DNA of 15,298 nucleotides from the NCBI GenBank assembly GCA_036501535.1, contig DASYAE010000279.1, positions 1 to 15,298 on the forward strand. The letters run 5' to 3'. Positions 1 through 8,186 of the stretch are shown piece after piece (the first letter of the stretch is position 1; each line of letters starts with the position of its first letter). A program made the translations under genes and the position numbers. The notes beneath the pieces were generated by a model. That model ran no database searches and was not told the origin of the DNA. It saw only the letters and a program-made list of their open reading frames with translations. Source of the stretch: DASYAE01 sp036501535. Its GTDB lineage: Bacteria > Actinomycetota > Actinomycetes > Streptomycetales > Catenulisporaceae.

Positions 1-702
1 GGCATCACGCTGCTGATGCCGGTGCCGTTCACCGGCGCCGAGGGCCTTGGCCGGTATCTCGCCTCCCAGGCTGTCGACGGCGTGCTCCTGCTGTCGATGC
101 CGGCGAACCACCCGCTGCTCCGCGACCTGCTGACCCGCCGGATGCCGACAGTCGCCGCGGGCGCGCCGGTCGGCTTCGAACGGCAGATCTCCTACGTGAC
201 GGTCGACAACCGCGAGGCCGCACGCGAGATGGTGCGGTACCTGCATGCATGCGGGCGGCGCCGGATCGCGACGATCACGGGTCCGCTCGACACCGACGGT
301 GGTGTCATGCGACTCGCCGGGTACCGGGACGTGGTGGGCGAGATCGACGAGCGCTACGTCGTCACGGGCGACTATTCGCGCTCTGGCGGTGAAGCCGCGA
401 TGGACCGTCTGCTTGATCAGGCTGCTGACCTCGATGCGGTGTTCGTCGCCTCCGATCTCATGGCCGTCGGTGCGCTCGCCGCGCTGCGCCGCCGGGGTAG
501 GACCGTGCCACGCGAGGTGGCAGTCGCGGGCTTCGATGATGGTCACGCCGCCACCACCGCGCAGCCGGGCCTGACCACGATCCGACAGCCGTGGCAACGC
601 ATCGGCGTGGAGATGGTGCGCCTGCTGCTCGGCGTCATCGCAGGCGAACGGCAAAGTGCCGTGATCCTGCCGCACGAACTGATCGTGCGCAGCTCCGCCT
701 GA
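1..702 (+). CDS. LacI/GalR-family transcriptional regulator, 3' part (5' end outside window)
   Basis: The reading frame is open from base 1 and ends at TGA 700-702, giving 233 visible residues. They match the periplasmic-binding-protein-like effector domain of LacI/GalR repressors. Recognisable elements are the YVTVDN segment followed by REAAREMVRYL, the 'GRRRIATITGP' strand, the 'DAVFVASDLMAVGALAAL' strand-helix, the 'VAVAGFDD' strand and the 'LTTIRQPWQRIG' segment near the C-terminus. The N-terminal helix-turn-helix and hinge, about 100 residues, would lie left of the window. Such proteins usually bind a sugar or sugar phosphate and repress a nearby carbohydrate operon; no sugar gene is visible here, so the ligand is unknown. 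It is separated from the PKS by about 185 bp and is probably a neighbour rather than a pathway regulator. An internal ATG at 16 is not the real start. Confidence 0.9.
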   Translation, partial: GITLLMPVPFTGAEGLGRYLASQAVDGVLLLSMPANHPLLRDLLTRRMPTVAAGAPVGFERQISYVTVDNREAAREMVRYLHACGRRRIATITGPLDTDGGVMRLAGYRDVVGEIDERYVVTGDYSRSGGEAAMDRLLDQAADLDAVFVASDLMAVGALAALRRRGRTVPREVAVAGFDDGHAATTAQPGLTTIRQPWQRIGVEMVRLLLGVIAGERQSAVILPHELIVRSSA

Positions 703-735
703 AACAGACCACGCACGCGCCGACGAGCGCGCCGC

Positions 736-760
736 AGCACGTGCTCGGTATCAACGTGCT
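736..760. promoter_or_regulatory. Inverted repeat upstream of the PKS gene
   Basis: AGCACGT at 736-742 is matched by its exact reverse complement ACGTGCT at 754-760, with an 11-bp spacer. The left arm is also part of a perfect 10-bp palindrome, AGCACGTGCT, at 736-745. It lies in the 703-886 gap between the LacI gene and the PKS, about 130 bp before the preferred PKS start. It has no following T-run, so it looks more like an operator than a terminator. No convincing -10/-35 pair was found. Its binding factor is unknown; SARP, LysR and NarL-type regulators are all encoded in the window. Confidence 0.35.
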
Positions 761-886
761 TTGTGACCCCATCTGCACGTCCTGCACTCGCCAAGCGCCT
801 CCCATGCAGCCGACCGAACCATGGAAGCTCGCCGCCTCGCGCGGCGTGCTCGGGATGGTCGGCTCGCCAGGGAGAGGGCGGTTGCG

Positions 887-3800
887 GTGGACTCGACTGA
901 CGGATTCAGGCAAACGGGGCCGGAGCCCATCGCCGTGGTGGGGATGGCGTGCCGCTTCGCCGGCGGTCTGGAGGGCCCGGAGGACTTCTGGGACTTCATG
1001 ATCACCGGCCGGGAGGCGGTCGGGACGGTCCCCGACTCCCGCTGGGCGCCCTACCGCGCCGCCGGTCCCGCGTTCGCCGCCGCGCTGCGCGGCGCCACCA
1101 AGTACGGGTCCTTCCTCGACGACGTCGAGGGCTTCGACGCCGACTTCTTCGGCATCACCCCGCGCGAGGCCGCGCTGATGGATCCGCAGCAGCGGCTGGT
1201 CCTCGAGCTGTCCTGGGAGGCGCTGGAGCACGCCGGCATCCCGCCGACCGACCTGGCCGGCTCGGACACCGGGGTGTTCGTCGGGATCGGCGCCGACGAC
1301 TACGGGCGCCGGCTGCTGGAGGACCTGCCGCGGATCGAGGCGTGGACCGGGATCGGCGGCGCGTTCTGCGCGGCGGCCAACCGGGTCTCCTACACCCTCG
1401 ACCTGCGCGGCCCGAGCATCGCCCTGGACACCGCCTGTTCCTCCTCCCTGGTCTCGGTGCACCTGGCGTGCCAGAGCCTGCGCGCCCGCGAGTGCCCGGT
1501 GGCGCTGGCCGGCGGCGTGCTGGTGATCGCCGGACCGGGCCTGACCCTGGTGCTCGACGCGGCCGGGGCGACCTCTGCGGACGGGCGCAGCAAGTCCTTC
1601 GACGCCTCCGCGGACGGCTACGGCCGCGGCGAGGGCGCCGGCATGGTCGTGCTCAAGCGGCTCGCCGACGCCCGCCGGGACGGCGACCGGGTGTTCGCCC
1701 TGATCCGGGGCGGCGCGGTGCACCAGGACGGGCGCACCAACGGCATCATGGCCCCCAGCGCCCCGGCCCAGGAACACCTGATGAGGCGCGCCTACGCGGC
1801 CGCCGGCGTCGACCCGCGCACGATCGACTACGTCGAGGCGCACGGCACCGGCACGCCCACCGGCGATCCGGTGGAGGCGCGGGCGATCTCGGCGGTCGTC
1901 GGCGCCAGCCGGGCCGCCGACGCGCCCTGCCTGATCGGGTCGGTCAAGGCGAACATCGGGCACCTGGAGGCCGGCGCGGGCATCGCGGGCGTCATCAAGA
2001 CCGTGCCGGCGCTGTACCGGGGCGTCATCCCGCCGAGCCGCAACCACGCCGTGCCCAACCCGGCGATCGACTGGGAGACGAACCGGTTGTCCGTGGTCAC
2101 CACGGCCACCCCCTGGCCGCGCACCGGGCGGCCGCGCCGTGCCGCGGTCTCCGGCTTCGGCTACGGGGGCACGATCGCCCACCTGGTGCTGGAGGAGGGC
2201 GACCGGGAGCAGGACAAGCCCAGTCCGGCCCTGGTCCCGCCGGAACAGGCGCAGGAGCGGTTGCGGGTGTTCCCGCTGTCCGGCGCGACCGAGGCCGGGG
2301 TGCGGGACTACGCGGGCCGGCTGGCGGACTGGCTCGACGCTCCACGCACCGCAGCGCCAATCGACTCGGTCCAGTACACCCTGGCCCGGCGGCGCACGGC
2401 GCTGCCCGAGCGCGCGGCGGTGGTCGCCGACGGCGCTCGCGGCCTGGCCGAGGGTCTGCGCGCGCTGGCCGCGGGCGACCCGCACCCGAACGTGGTGACC
2501 GGCCGGCGCCGGGAGGCCCCGCCCGGCGGCGGGCTGGTGTGGGTGTTCTCCGGGCACGGCGCCCAGTGGCCGGCGATGGCGCGCGAGCACCTCGCCGAGG
2601 AGCCGGTCTTCGCCGAGGTGATCGACAAGCTCGGCCAGATCTACCTGGACGAGATGGGCTTCACGCCCCGCCAGGTGATCGAGCGCGGCCGGCTGGGCGG
2701 CGTGGACGTCATCCAGTCCGTGATCTACGCGGTGCAGGTGGGGCTGGCCGCGGCCACGACGTCGGCCGCGCTCTCCGGCGACCGCGCCGCGGTCGAAGCG
2801 CTCGCCGCGCGGTTCGAGGCCGCCGGCGAGCGCGTGCGGCGGATCGATTCCGACGTCGCCTTCCACAGCACGCACATGGACGCGCTGACCGGGGAGCTGA
2901 GCCGGGCCGTCGCAGAGCTCGAACCGCGCCGCACCCGGATCCCGCTGTACACCACCGCGCTGGACGACCCGCGCGACCAGGCCCCGCGCGACGGCGCGTA
3001 CTGGGCGGGCAACCTGCGCAACCCGGTGCGGTTCGCCGAGGCCGCGCTGGCCGACGGGCACCGTGCCTTCCTGGAGGTCTCCGCGCACCCGGTCGTCTCG
3101 CACTCGATCGCCGACACGGCCGCGGCGGCCGGGATCGAGGTCCACATCGCGCACTCGCTGCGGCGCGGCACGCCGGAGCGGGAGACGCTGCTGGTGAACC
3201 TGGCCGGCCTCCAGTGCGTCGGGGTGCCGGTGGACTGGTCGGCCAGGATCCCGGACGGCCACGTGGTCGCCCTGCCGCCGATCGCCTGGCAGCGCCGCAG
3301 CCACTGGGCGCTGGGCGCGGTCGAGAACCGGAGTGGCCCGCAGCACGATGTGGACGACCACACGCTGCTGGGCGCGCGCATCGCGGTGAACTCGCCCACG
3401 CCGGTGCACGTCTGGCAGACCAGCCTGGACATGGACTGCCGGCCGTACCCGGGCGACCACCCGGTGAAGGACGTGGAGATCATCCCGGCGGCCGTGCTGC
3501 TGAACACCTTCTTCACCGCCGGGCGGGACGTGCTCGGGCTGCCGGACGGTGAGCGCCCGGTCCTGTCCGACGTGCGGCTGCGCGTCCCGGTGTCCGTCAC
3601 CAAGCCGCGCGATCTGCAGGTGATCGTGCAGGACGCCGCGATCAGCCTGGCATCCTGCATCGCGCAGGACGATGGCGCGCCCGGCGACCGGTCCGACGGG
3701 GCCTGGCTCACCCACACCAGCGCGACGATCGCCCGCGGCCCGGGGCAGCCGGCGCGGCGGACGCTCGACCCGGCGGCGATCGCAGCACGCTGCCCTGAGT

Positions 3801-5920
3801 CGCTCGGCACCCGGTACGTGCAGGAGCGGCTGGCCGGTCTCGGCGTGGCGGCGATGGGATTCCCCTGGGAGATCAAGGCGCTGCGACGGGGGCCGGGCGA
3901 GCTGTTCGCCGAGGTCGCCGTCTGCCCGGACCCGCAGGCCGCGGCGCAGTCCTGGGCCGGCGCTCTGGACGCAGCCCTGTCGATCGGCTCGGTCGTCTTC
4001 GAACAGGCGCCGGTGCTGAGGATGCCCACGCAGATCACCGAGGCCCGCCTGACCGCCGGTCCGTGCGCCGACAGGGCGCTGATCAGCGTGCGCGCCCGGC
4101 CGGGCGAGGCCGGGCAGGACACCGTGGATCTAGATATCACAGGGCCCGATGGCACTGTCGGCGCCACTCTGTCAGGGCTGCGCTACGGCGTGCTCGAAGG
4201 GGGCCTGGGCGCCGGGGTGGCCCCGGCACGGCTGGTGCACGAGGTACGGCTGCTGCCGTCCACACCGACCCCTGATACGCCGCCCGAGCGGATCGTCGTG
4301 GTCGGAGATCCGCAGGCCGCCGCCCGGCTCGCCCGCTACTTCGCCGAGCTGGACATCCCCGCCGACGCGATCGGTCCGGACGGCGACCTGCGGCAGGCGG
4401 CCGCCGCCGGGCCGGGGACCGCAATCCTGGTCCTGGCACCGCCGGTCGAGGCCGGCGGCGCGGTCGGCCCCGCGGCGACGGCCGCGACCTGGACGCTGAC
4501 TCGCGCCGCGGCCGCTCTGGCGGGCCCGGGAGGCGCGCGCGGCGCGCGGCTGTGGTGCCTGACCCGGGGTGTGTCCGAAGCCTGCGACGACACGGCACTG
4601 GCACACGCCCCGCTGTGGGGCCTAGGCCGGGTCCTCGCCGGGGAACACCCGGAGGTCTTCGCGGCAGTCCTCGACGTCGAGGCCGGATGCACCGACGCGG
4701 CCGCCGCCGCGCTGCTGCGGCCCCTGCTCGGCGCGCGGCCCCCGGCGCCCGTGGTGGCGCTGCGCGGCGGCGAATCACTGATCGAGCGGCTCGCCCCGGT
4801 GGCCAACAGCGCGGTACGCCCCGACCTGACCTGCCGGCCCGAGGGCACCTACCTGGTCACCGGCGGCCTGGGCGTGCTGGGCCTGGAGATCGCGGCGTGG
4901 CTGGCGGACCGCGGCGCCTGCCGGCTGGTGCTGGCCGGCCGCACCCCGCTGCCGCCGCGCGAGGACTGGGACTCGATCCGGGAGCCGCAGACTGCGCGGA
5001 TCGTCGCCGGCTTGCAGGACCTGGAGGCGCGCGGGGTGAGCGTGCGCACCGTCGCGTTGGACATCGCAGACTACGAACGGGCCGCCGCAGTGCTCGACCC
5101 GGCCGCGCTCGGCCTGCCGCCGATCCTGGGCGTGGTCCACGCGGCCGGCGTGCTCGACAACAGGATGGCCGTGGACGTCGACGAGGACTCGCTGCGCAGA
5201 GTGCTGCGACCCAAGGTCGGCGGCGCCCTCGCCCTCGGCGCGCTCTTCCCGCCGGGCAGCCTCGACTTCCTGGTGCTCTTCTCCTCCTGCGGCCATCTGC
5301 TGGGCCTGCCGGGCCAGGCCGCGTACGGCTCGGCCAACGCGTTCCTCGACGCGTTCGCCCGCAGCCGTCGCCGCCACGGGCACACCGACACCGTCAGCTT
5401 GGCCTGGACCTCGTGGCGCGGCCTGGGCATGTCCACCTCTTCGGCGGTGATCGACGCCGAGCTGGCCGCCCGCGGGACCGGGGACGTGACCAAGGCCGAG
5501 GCGCTGCGGTGCTGGGAGTTCGCGCAGCGCAGCGGCGGCGGGCACTACGTGGTGCTGCGCGTGCTGCCCGACGACGGCTCCCCGGAACGCTGCGCGCTGC
5601 TCGAGAACCTGGCGCAGCCGGGCGCCGCGCCCGCGGCCGCGGCGCAGGAGGAGGACTGGCGCGGGCTGGAGCCGGGCAAGCTGGAGGACTTCCTCGTCGG
5701 CGAGGTGGTGCGGCGCGTGGCCCAGGAGACGCGGCTGTCGACGGACGGAGTGGACGCGCGCCGGCCGCTGGCCGAGCTGGGGGTCGACTCGGTGATGACG
5801 GTGGTCATCCGGCGCGGCCTGGAGCGGTTCACCCGGCTGCCGCTGCCCGCCACGCTCCTGTGGGAGTACCCGAGCAGCAGGGCCCGTGGGGGGCTACCTG
5901 GCCGAGCGGATCCTCGTTGA
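887..5920 (+). CDS. Iterative type I PKS of the 6-methylsalicylic acid synthase type (KS-AT-DH/TH-KR-ACP), AT active-site segment missing
   Basis: Large multidomain synthase expected to build 6-methylsalicylate from acetyl- and malonyl-CoA. KS, about residues 10-440, is intact: Cys184 in TACSSS, His319 in EAHGTG, His359 in NIGHLEAG. AT, about 552-800, has the FSGHGAQ start and AFHS (His660), but the GHSxG serine and surrounding 70-80 residues are absent. DH/thiohydrolase, about 825-1110: His858 in GDHPVKDVEIIPAA and Asp1028 in ALDAALSIG, both in the MSAS-type setting. KR, about 1320-1500: TGGLGVLG, Tyr1480, Asn1484. ACP: Ser1635 in LGVDSVMTV. There is no thioesterase, as is usual in this family. 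The KR and absence of product-template or methyltransferase domains favour 6-MSA over orsellinate. GTG 887 is preferred because GGAGAG lies at 871-876; ATG 821 is possible but lacks an RBS. The C-terminus is frameshifted. First gene of a four-gene operon. Confidence 0.9.
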   Translation: MDSTDGFRQTGPEPIAVVGMACRFAGGLEGPEDFWDFMITGREAVGTVPDSRWAPYRAAGPAFAAALRGATKYGSFLDDVEGFDADFFGITPREAALMDPQQRLVLELSWEALEHAGIPPTDLAGSDTGVFVGIGADDYGRRLLEDLPRIEAWTGIGGAFCAAANRVSYTLDLRGPSIALDTACSSSLVSVHLACQSLRARECPVALAGGVLVIAGPGLTLVLDAAGATSADGRSKSFDASADGYGRGEGAGMVVLKRLADARRDGDRVFALIRGGAVHQDGRTNGIMAPSAPAQEHLMRRAYAAAGVDPRTIDYVEAHGTGTPTGDPVEARAISAVVGASRAADAPCLIGSVKANIGHLEAGAGIAGVIKTVPALYRGVIPPSRNHAVPNPAIDWETNRLSVVTTATPWPRTGRPRRAAVSGFGYGGTIAHLVLEEGDREQDKPSPALVPPEQAQERLRVFPLSGATEAGVRDYAGRLADWLDAPRTAAPIDSVQYTLARRRTALPERAAVVADGARGLAEGLRALAAGDPHPNVVTGRRREAPPGGGLVWVFSGHGAQWPAMAREHLAEEPVFAEVIDKLGQIYLDEMGFTPRQVIERGRLGGVDVIQSVIYAVQVGLAAATTSAALSGDRAAVEALAARFEAAGERVRRIDSDVAFHSTHMDALTGELSRAVAELEPRRTRIPLYTTALDDPRDQAPRDGAYWAGNLRNPVRFAEAALADGHRAFLEVSAHPVVSHSIADTAAAAGIEVHIAHSLRRGTPERETLLVNLAGLQCVGVPVDWSARIPDGHVVALPPIAWQRRSHWALGAVENRSGPQHDVDDHTLLGARIAVNSPTPVHVWQTSLDMDCRPYPGDHPVKDVEIIPAAVLLNTFFTAGRDVLGLPDGERPVLSDVRLRVPVSVTKPRDLQVIVQDAAISLASCIAQDDGAPGDRSDGAWLTHTSATIARGPGQPARRTLDPAAIAARCPESLGTRYVQERLAGLGVAAMGFPWEIKALRRGPGELFAEVAVCPDPQAAAQSWAGALDAALSIGSVVFEQAPVLRMPTQITEARLTAGPCADRALISVRARPGEAGQDTVDLDITGPDGTVGATLSGLRYGVLEGGLGAGVAPARLVHEVRLLPSTPTPDTPPERIVVVGDPQAAARLARYFAELDIPADAIGPDGDLRQAAAAGPGTAILVLAPPVEAGGAVGPAATAATWTLTRAAAALAGPGGARGARLWCLTRGVSEACDDTALAHAPLWGLGRVLAGEHPEVFAAVLDVEAGCTDAAAAALLRPLLGARPPAPVVALRGGESLIERLAPVANSAVRPDLTCRPEGTYLVTGGLGVLGLEIAAWLADRGACRLVLAGRTPLPPREDWDSIREPQTARIVAGLQDLEARGVSVRTVALDIADYERAAAVLDPAALGLPPILGVVHAAGVLDNRMAVDVDEDSLRRVLRPKVGGALALGALFPPGSLDFLVLFSSCGHLLGLPGQAAYGSANAFLDAFARSRRRHGHTDTVSLAWTSWRGLGMSTSSAVIDAELAARGTGDVTKAEALRCWEFAQRSGGGHYVVLRVLPDDGSPERCALLENLAQPGAAPAAAAQEEDWRGLEPGKLEDFLVGEVVRRVAQETRLSTDGVDARRPLAELGVDSVMTVVIRRGLERFTRLPLPATLLWEYPSSRARGGLPGRADPR
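2741..2770 (+). other. Junction where the AT catalytic segment is lost
   Basis: The text runs from 'VIYAVQVGLAA', which normally precedes VWR...GHSxGE, straight into 'ATTSAALSGDRAAVEAL', which normally lies about 75 residues later, after the active-site serine and the conserved arginine region. Both sides keep the same frame. A short direct repeat GGCCGCG occurs at 2746-2752 and 2764-2770, so slippage or recombination, or collapse in assembly, is possible. The missing block is inferred from family knowledge; the continuous sequence here is directly visible. Confidence 0.8.
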
Positions 5921-5954
5921 CCGCGCCGAGCCGGCCGTGGCGGGGGTGCAGTGA
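5888..5954 (+). other. Frameshift site and displaced C-terminal tail of the PKS
   Basis: A run of six G at 5888-5893 shifts the PKS frame so that it ends early at TGA 5918-5920 with 'RGGLPGRADPR'. Removing one G gives 'RGGYLAERILVDRAEPAV' and a stop at 5952-5954. GGYLAERI is the typical last helix of a PKS acyl carrier protein. The restored TGA overlaps the ATG of the ligase gene as TGATG, the usual coupled layout. This fits a homopolymer error or a recent one-base insertion. The ACP serine, at 5789-5791, is upstream and unaffected. Confidence 0.75.
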
Positions 5955-7609
5955 TGCGCGCCGGTGGCGTGCCCTGGCCGGAGGCCGAGGCGGCCGCGTA
6001 TCGCGCCGCGGGCTACTGGCGCGACGAGCCGCTCGGCGTGTTGGCCTGGCGGTGGGCGGACCGCTACGGCGAACGCACCGCGGTGGTGGACGGCGAGGTG
6101 CGGCTTAGCTATCGCGAGCTGGCCGAGCGGTCCGACGCGCTCGCCGAGCAGCTTCAGGGGTTCGGGCTGGGCTGTGGCGCCACCGTCATGGTGCAGCTGC
6201 CCAACTGCTGGGAGTTCGTGGTGCTGTTCCTGGCCTGCGTGCGGGTCGGGGCGGTCCCGCTGTTCACGCTGATGCCGCTGCGCGACCGGGAGCTGGGCCA
6301 GCTGGCCGCGCTCGCCGGGGCCGACGCGATCGTGGTCCGGGACACCTGGTACGGCTACGACCACCGCGCGCTGGCCCGGCGGGTGGCCGCGGGCGCGGGC
6401 CGGCCGACGAGCGTGATCGTGCTCGGCGGCGCGCCCGCGCCCGGCGAAGCGGACCTGTCGGCGATGATCGGCGCCGGGGGCGATCCGCGGGCCCGGAGCA
6501 ACCGGCTGGACCGCGTCCCGGTCGATCCGGCCGATGTCGCGCTGTTCCTGCTGTCCGGCGGAACCACCGGGGTGCCGAAGATCATCGCCCGGACGCACAA
6601 CGATTACGAGTACAACGCCCGGCAGAGCGGCGCGGTGTGCGAGTTCGATGATAAGACTGTGTATATCGCTGTTCTGCCTATTGCGCACAACTTCGCATTC
6701 GGCAGCCCCGGGCTGCTGGCGACGCTGATGTCCGGCGGCCGGGTGGTGCTCGCGCGCTCGCCGGAGCCGGGGCGGGCCTTCGAGCTGATCGACCGCGAGT
6801 CGGCGACCGTCACCTCGGTGGTCCCCGCGGTGCTGCGCCGCTGGCTGGACACCGCGCTGGAGCTGCGGTGGCGGCCGCGGACGCTGCGCTGCGTGCAGGT
6901 CGGCGGGTCGATCCTGCCGCCGGAGCTGGCGGCCCGGGTGACCCCGGTCCTCGGCTGCGCGCTGCAGCAGGTCTTCGGCATGGCCGAGGGGCTGCTCAAC
7001 TACACCAGGCCGGACGATCCGGCGCAGGTGCGCGAGACCACCCAGGGCCGGCCGATCAGCCCCGGGGACGAGATCAGGGTGGTGGACGAGCGGGGCGACG
7101 AGGTGGCCCCGGGCCGGGTCGGCGAACTGCTCACCCGCGGCCCGTACACCCCGCGCGGCTATTTTGCCGCACCCGAGCACAACGCCGGGGTGTTCGCCGG
7201 CGGCTGGTACCGTTCCGGCGACCTGGTGCGCGTGCACCCGAGCGGGAACCTGGTCGTCGTGGGGCGCAGCAAGGACCTGATCAACTCCAGCGGGGAGAAG
7301 ATCTCCGCCCGGGAGGTCGAGGACCTGCTGCGCGAGCTGGGGCAGGTCGCCGACGCGGCGGCCGTCCCGGTGCGCGACGAGCTGGCCGGCGAGCGGGTCG
7401 GGGCGTGCGTGATCCTCAAGCCCGGCACCGAGCTGACCAGGGATCAGGTGCACGAGCAGTTCGAGCGCCGCGGCGTGGCCCGGTTCAAGTTCCCGGACCG
7501 GCTCCTGGTGCTGCCCGCGTTCCCGCTCACCGCGGTCGGAAAGGTCGACAAGACGGCGCTGAGCACGCTGATCGCCGCGCGGCGCGCGGAGACGGGAGGC
7601 CGGCGGTGA
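5954..7609 (+). CDS. Aryl-acid adenylating ligase (EntE/DhbE-like; salicylate or 6-methylsalicylate type)
   Basis: A 551-residue ANL-superfamily enzyme, normal length, that activates an aromatic acid with ATP and passes it to CoA or a carrier-protein thiol. The phosphate loop is SGGTTGVPK at 201-209. The A4 motif is PIAHNFAFGSPG, with His245 and Asn246; this Asn replaces the Asp of amino-acid-activating domains and is typical of enzymes binding 2-hydroxybenzoates. A5 is FGMAEG (341-346), A7 is YRSGDLV with Asp423, and the hinge GRSKDLINSSGEK follows. A10 is AVGKVDK with catalytic Lys530. ATG 5954 overlaps the restored stop of the PKS (TGATG), with GGGGG at 5942-5946 as RBS; GTG 5951 is an alternative. 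Its stop overlaps the next gene. Context suggests it activates the PKS product or a related salicylate. No free aryl carrier protein is visible, so the acceptor is unknown. Confidence 0.88.
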   Translation: MRAGGVPWPEAEAAAYRAAGYWRDEPLGVLAWRWADRYGERTAVVDGEVRLSYRELAERSDALAEQLQGFGLGCGATVMVQLPNCWEFVVLFLACVRVGAVPLFTLMPLRDRELGQLAALAGADAIVVRDTWYGYDHRALARRVAAGAGRPTSVIVLGGAPAPGEADLSAMIGAGGDPRARSNRLDRVPVDPADVALFLLSGGTTGVPKIIARTHNDYEYNARQSGAVCEFDDKTVYIAVLPIAHNFAFGSPGLLATLMSGGRVVLARSPEPGRAFELIDRESATVTSVVPAVLRRWLDTALELRWRPRTLRCVQVGGSILPPELAARVTPVLGCALQQVFGMAEGLLNYTRPDDPAQVRETTQGRPISPGDEIRVVDERGDEVAPGRVGELLTRGPYTPRGYFAAPEHNAGVFAGGWYRSGDLVRVHPSGNLVVVGRSKDLINSSGEKISAREVEDLLRELGQVADAAAVPVRDELAGERVGACVILKPGTELTRDQVHEQFERRGVARFKFPDRLLVLPAFPLTAVGKVDKTALSTLIAARRAETGGRR

Positions 7610-8178
7610 CCGGCGCGACGCCCGACCTGGCCCAGGCGCACCACATCGCCTCGATCACCGCGAAACCGCGCGAGACGCTGGAGTTCTACCGCGACGCGCT
7701 CGGCCTGCCGCTGGTGCACACGGTCTCGGCGACCGGCTGGATCTCGGACGGCTTCCCGGACTTCATCCACTTCTTCTTCCGCCTCGGCCGCGGCGGGCAC
7801 CTGGCCTTCTTCTACTTCTTCGGCACCGCGCCGCCCGAGGCCGCCGCGGCCGACGAGCTGGCCCGCCGGGCCCGGCACCTGGCCTTCGACGTGGGCACCG
7901 AGCAGGAGCTGGCGGCCTGGCGGGAGCGGCTCAAGGCGCACGGGGTCCGGGTGACCCGGCCGCTGGCGCACGAGCTGGTCGAATCCGTGTACTTCGACGA
8001 CCCGAACGGGCTGCAGCTGGAGATCTGCCGGCCGCTGCGCGAGTTCGGCCCGATCGACGCCCGGGACGCCGAGGTGACCGTCACGGCCCTGATCGACGCG
8101 GTCGAGGCCGGCGAGGACTCGCTCGCCGCGGTCTGGCGACGCAAGGCCGAGCTGATCAGCGCCCGGATAAGCAGGTGA
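7606..8178 (+). CDS. VOC-superfamily metalloprotein (glyoxalase / extradiol dioxygenase / bleomycin-resistance fold)
   Basis: A 190-residue protein with the paired beta-alpha-beta-beta-beta modules of the vicinal oxygen chelate superfamily. The first module begins 'AHHIASITAKPRETLEFYRD', typical of the family, and continues to 'GGHLAFFYFF'. The second begins 'RHLAFDVGTEQELAAWRERL' and ends 'VYFDDPNGLQLEICRP'. Probable metal ligands are His12 or His13, His91 and Glu139. The family includes ring-cleaving dioxygenases, glyoxalases, fosfomycin-type resistance enzymes and drug-binding proteins; sequence alone does not choose among them. GTG 7606 is preceded by GGGAGG at 7594-7599 and overlaps the ligase stop as GTGA, so it is translationally coupled. 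Its position makes a role on the aromatic product, by oxygenation, cleavage or self-protection, reasonable but unproven. A charged helical tail of about 45 residues follows the second module. Confidence 0.85.
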   Translation: MTGATPDLAQAHHIASITAKPRETLEFYRDALGLPLVHTVSATGWISDGFPDFIHFFFRLGRGGHLAFFYFFGTAPPEAAAADELARRARHLAFDVGTEQELAAWRERLKAHGVRVTRPLAHELVESVYFDDPNGLQLEICRPLREFGPIDARDAEVTVTALIDAVEAGEDSLAAVWRRKAELISARISR

Positions 8179-8186
8179 GCCGGCCG

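Noticed and set aside
635..3715. 1026-residue open frame on the - strand opposite the PKS
   Set aside because: It is antisense to an unmistakable PKS, has arginine/glycine-rich low-complexity protein and no motifs; long antisense frames are common in high-GC DNA.
4128..4148. Cluster of restriction-like sites (TCTAGA, GATATC, GGGCCC) within the PKS
   Set aside because: The encoded protein matches the expected MSAS sequence here (DITGPDGTVGATLSGLRYG), so an engineered or vector joint is not needed to explain it.
887..5920. Enediyne or modular PKS
   Set aside because: Domain order, the MSAS-type DH text and the lack of a phosphopantetheinyl transferase domain or further modules fit the single-module 6-MSA type instead.
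4552..6108. 518-residue + strand frame overlapping the PKS end and ligase start
   Set aside because: An out-of-phase shadow rich in R, G, A and P. Its only meaningful part is the short segment near 5890-5954 that carries the displaced ACP tail.
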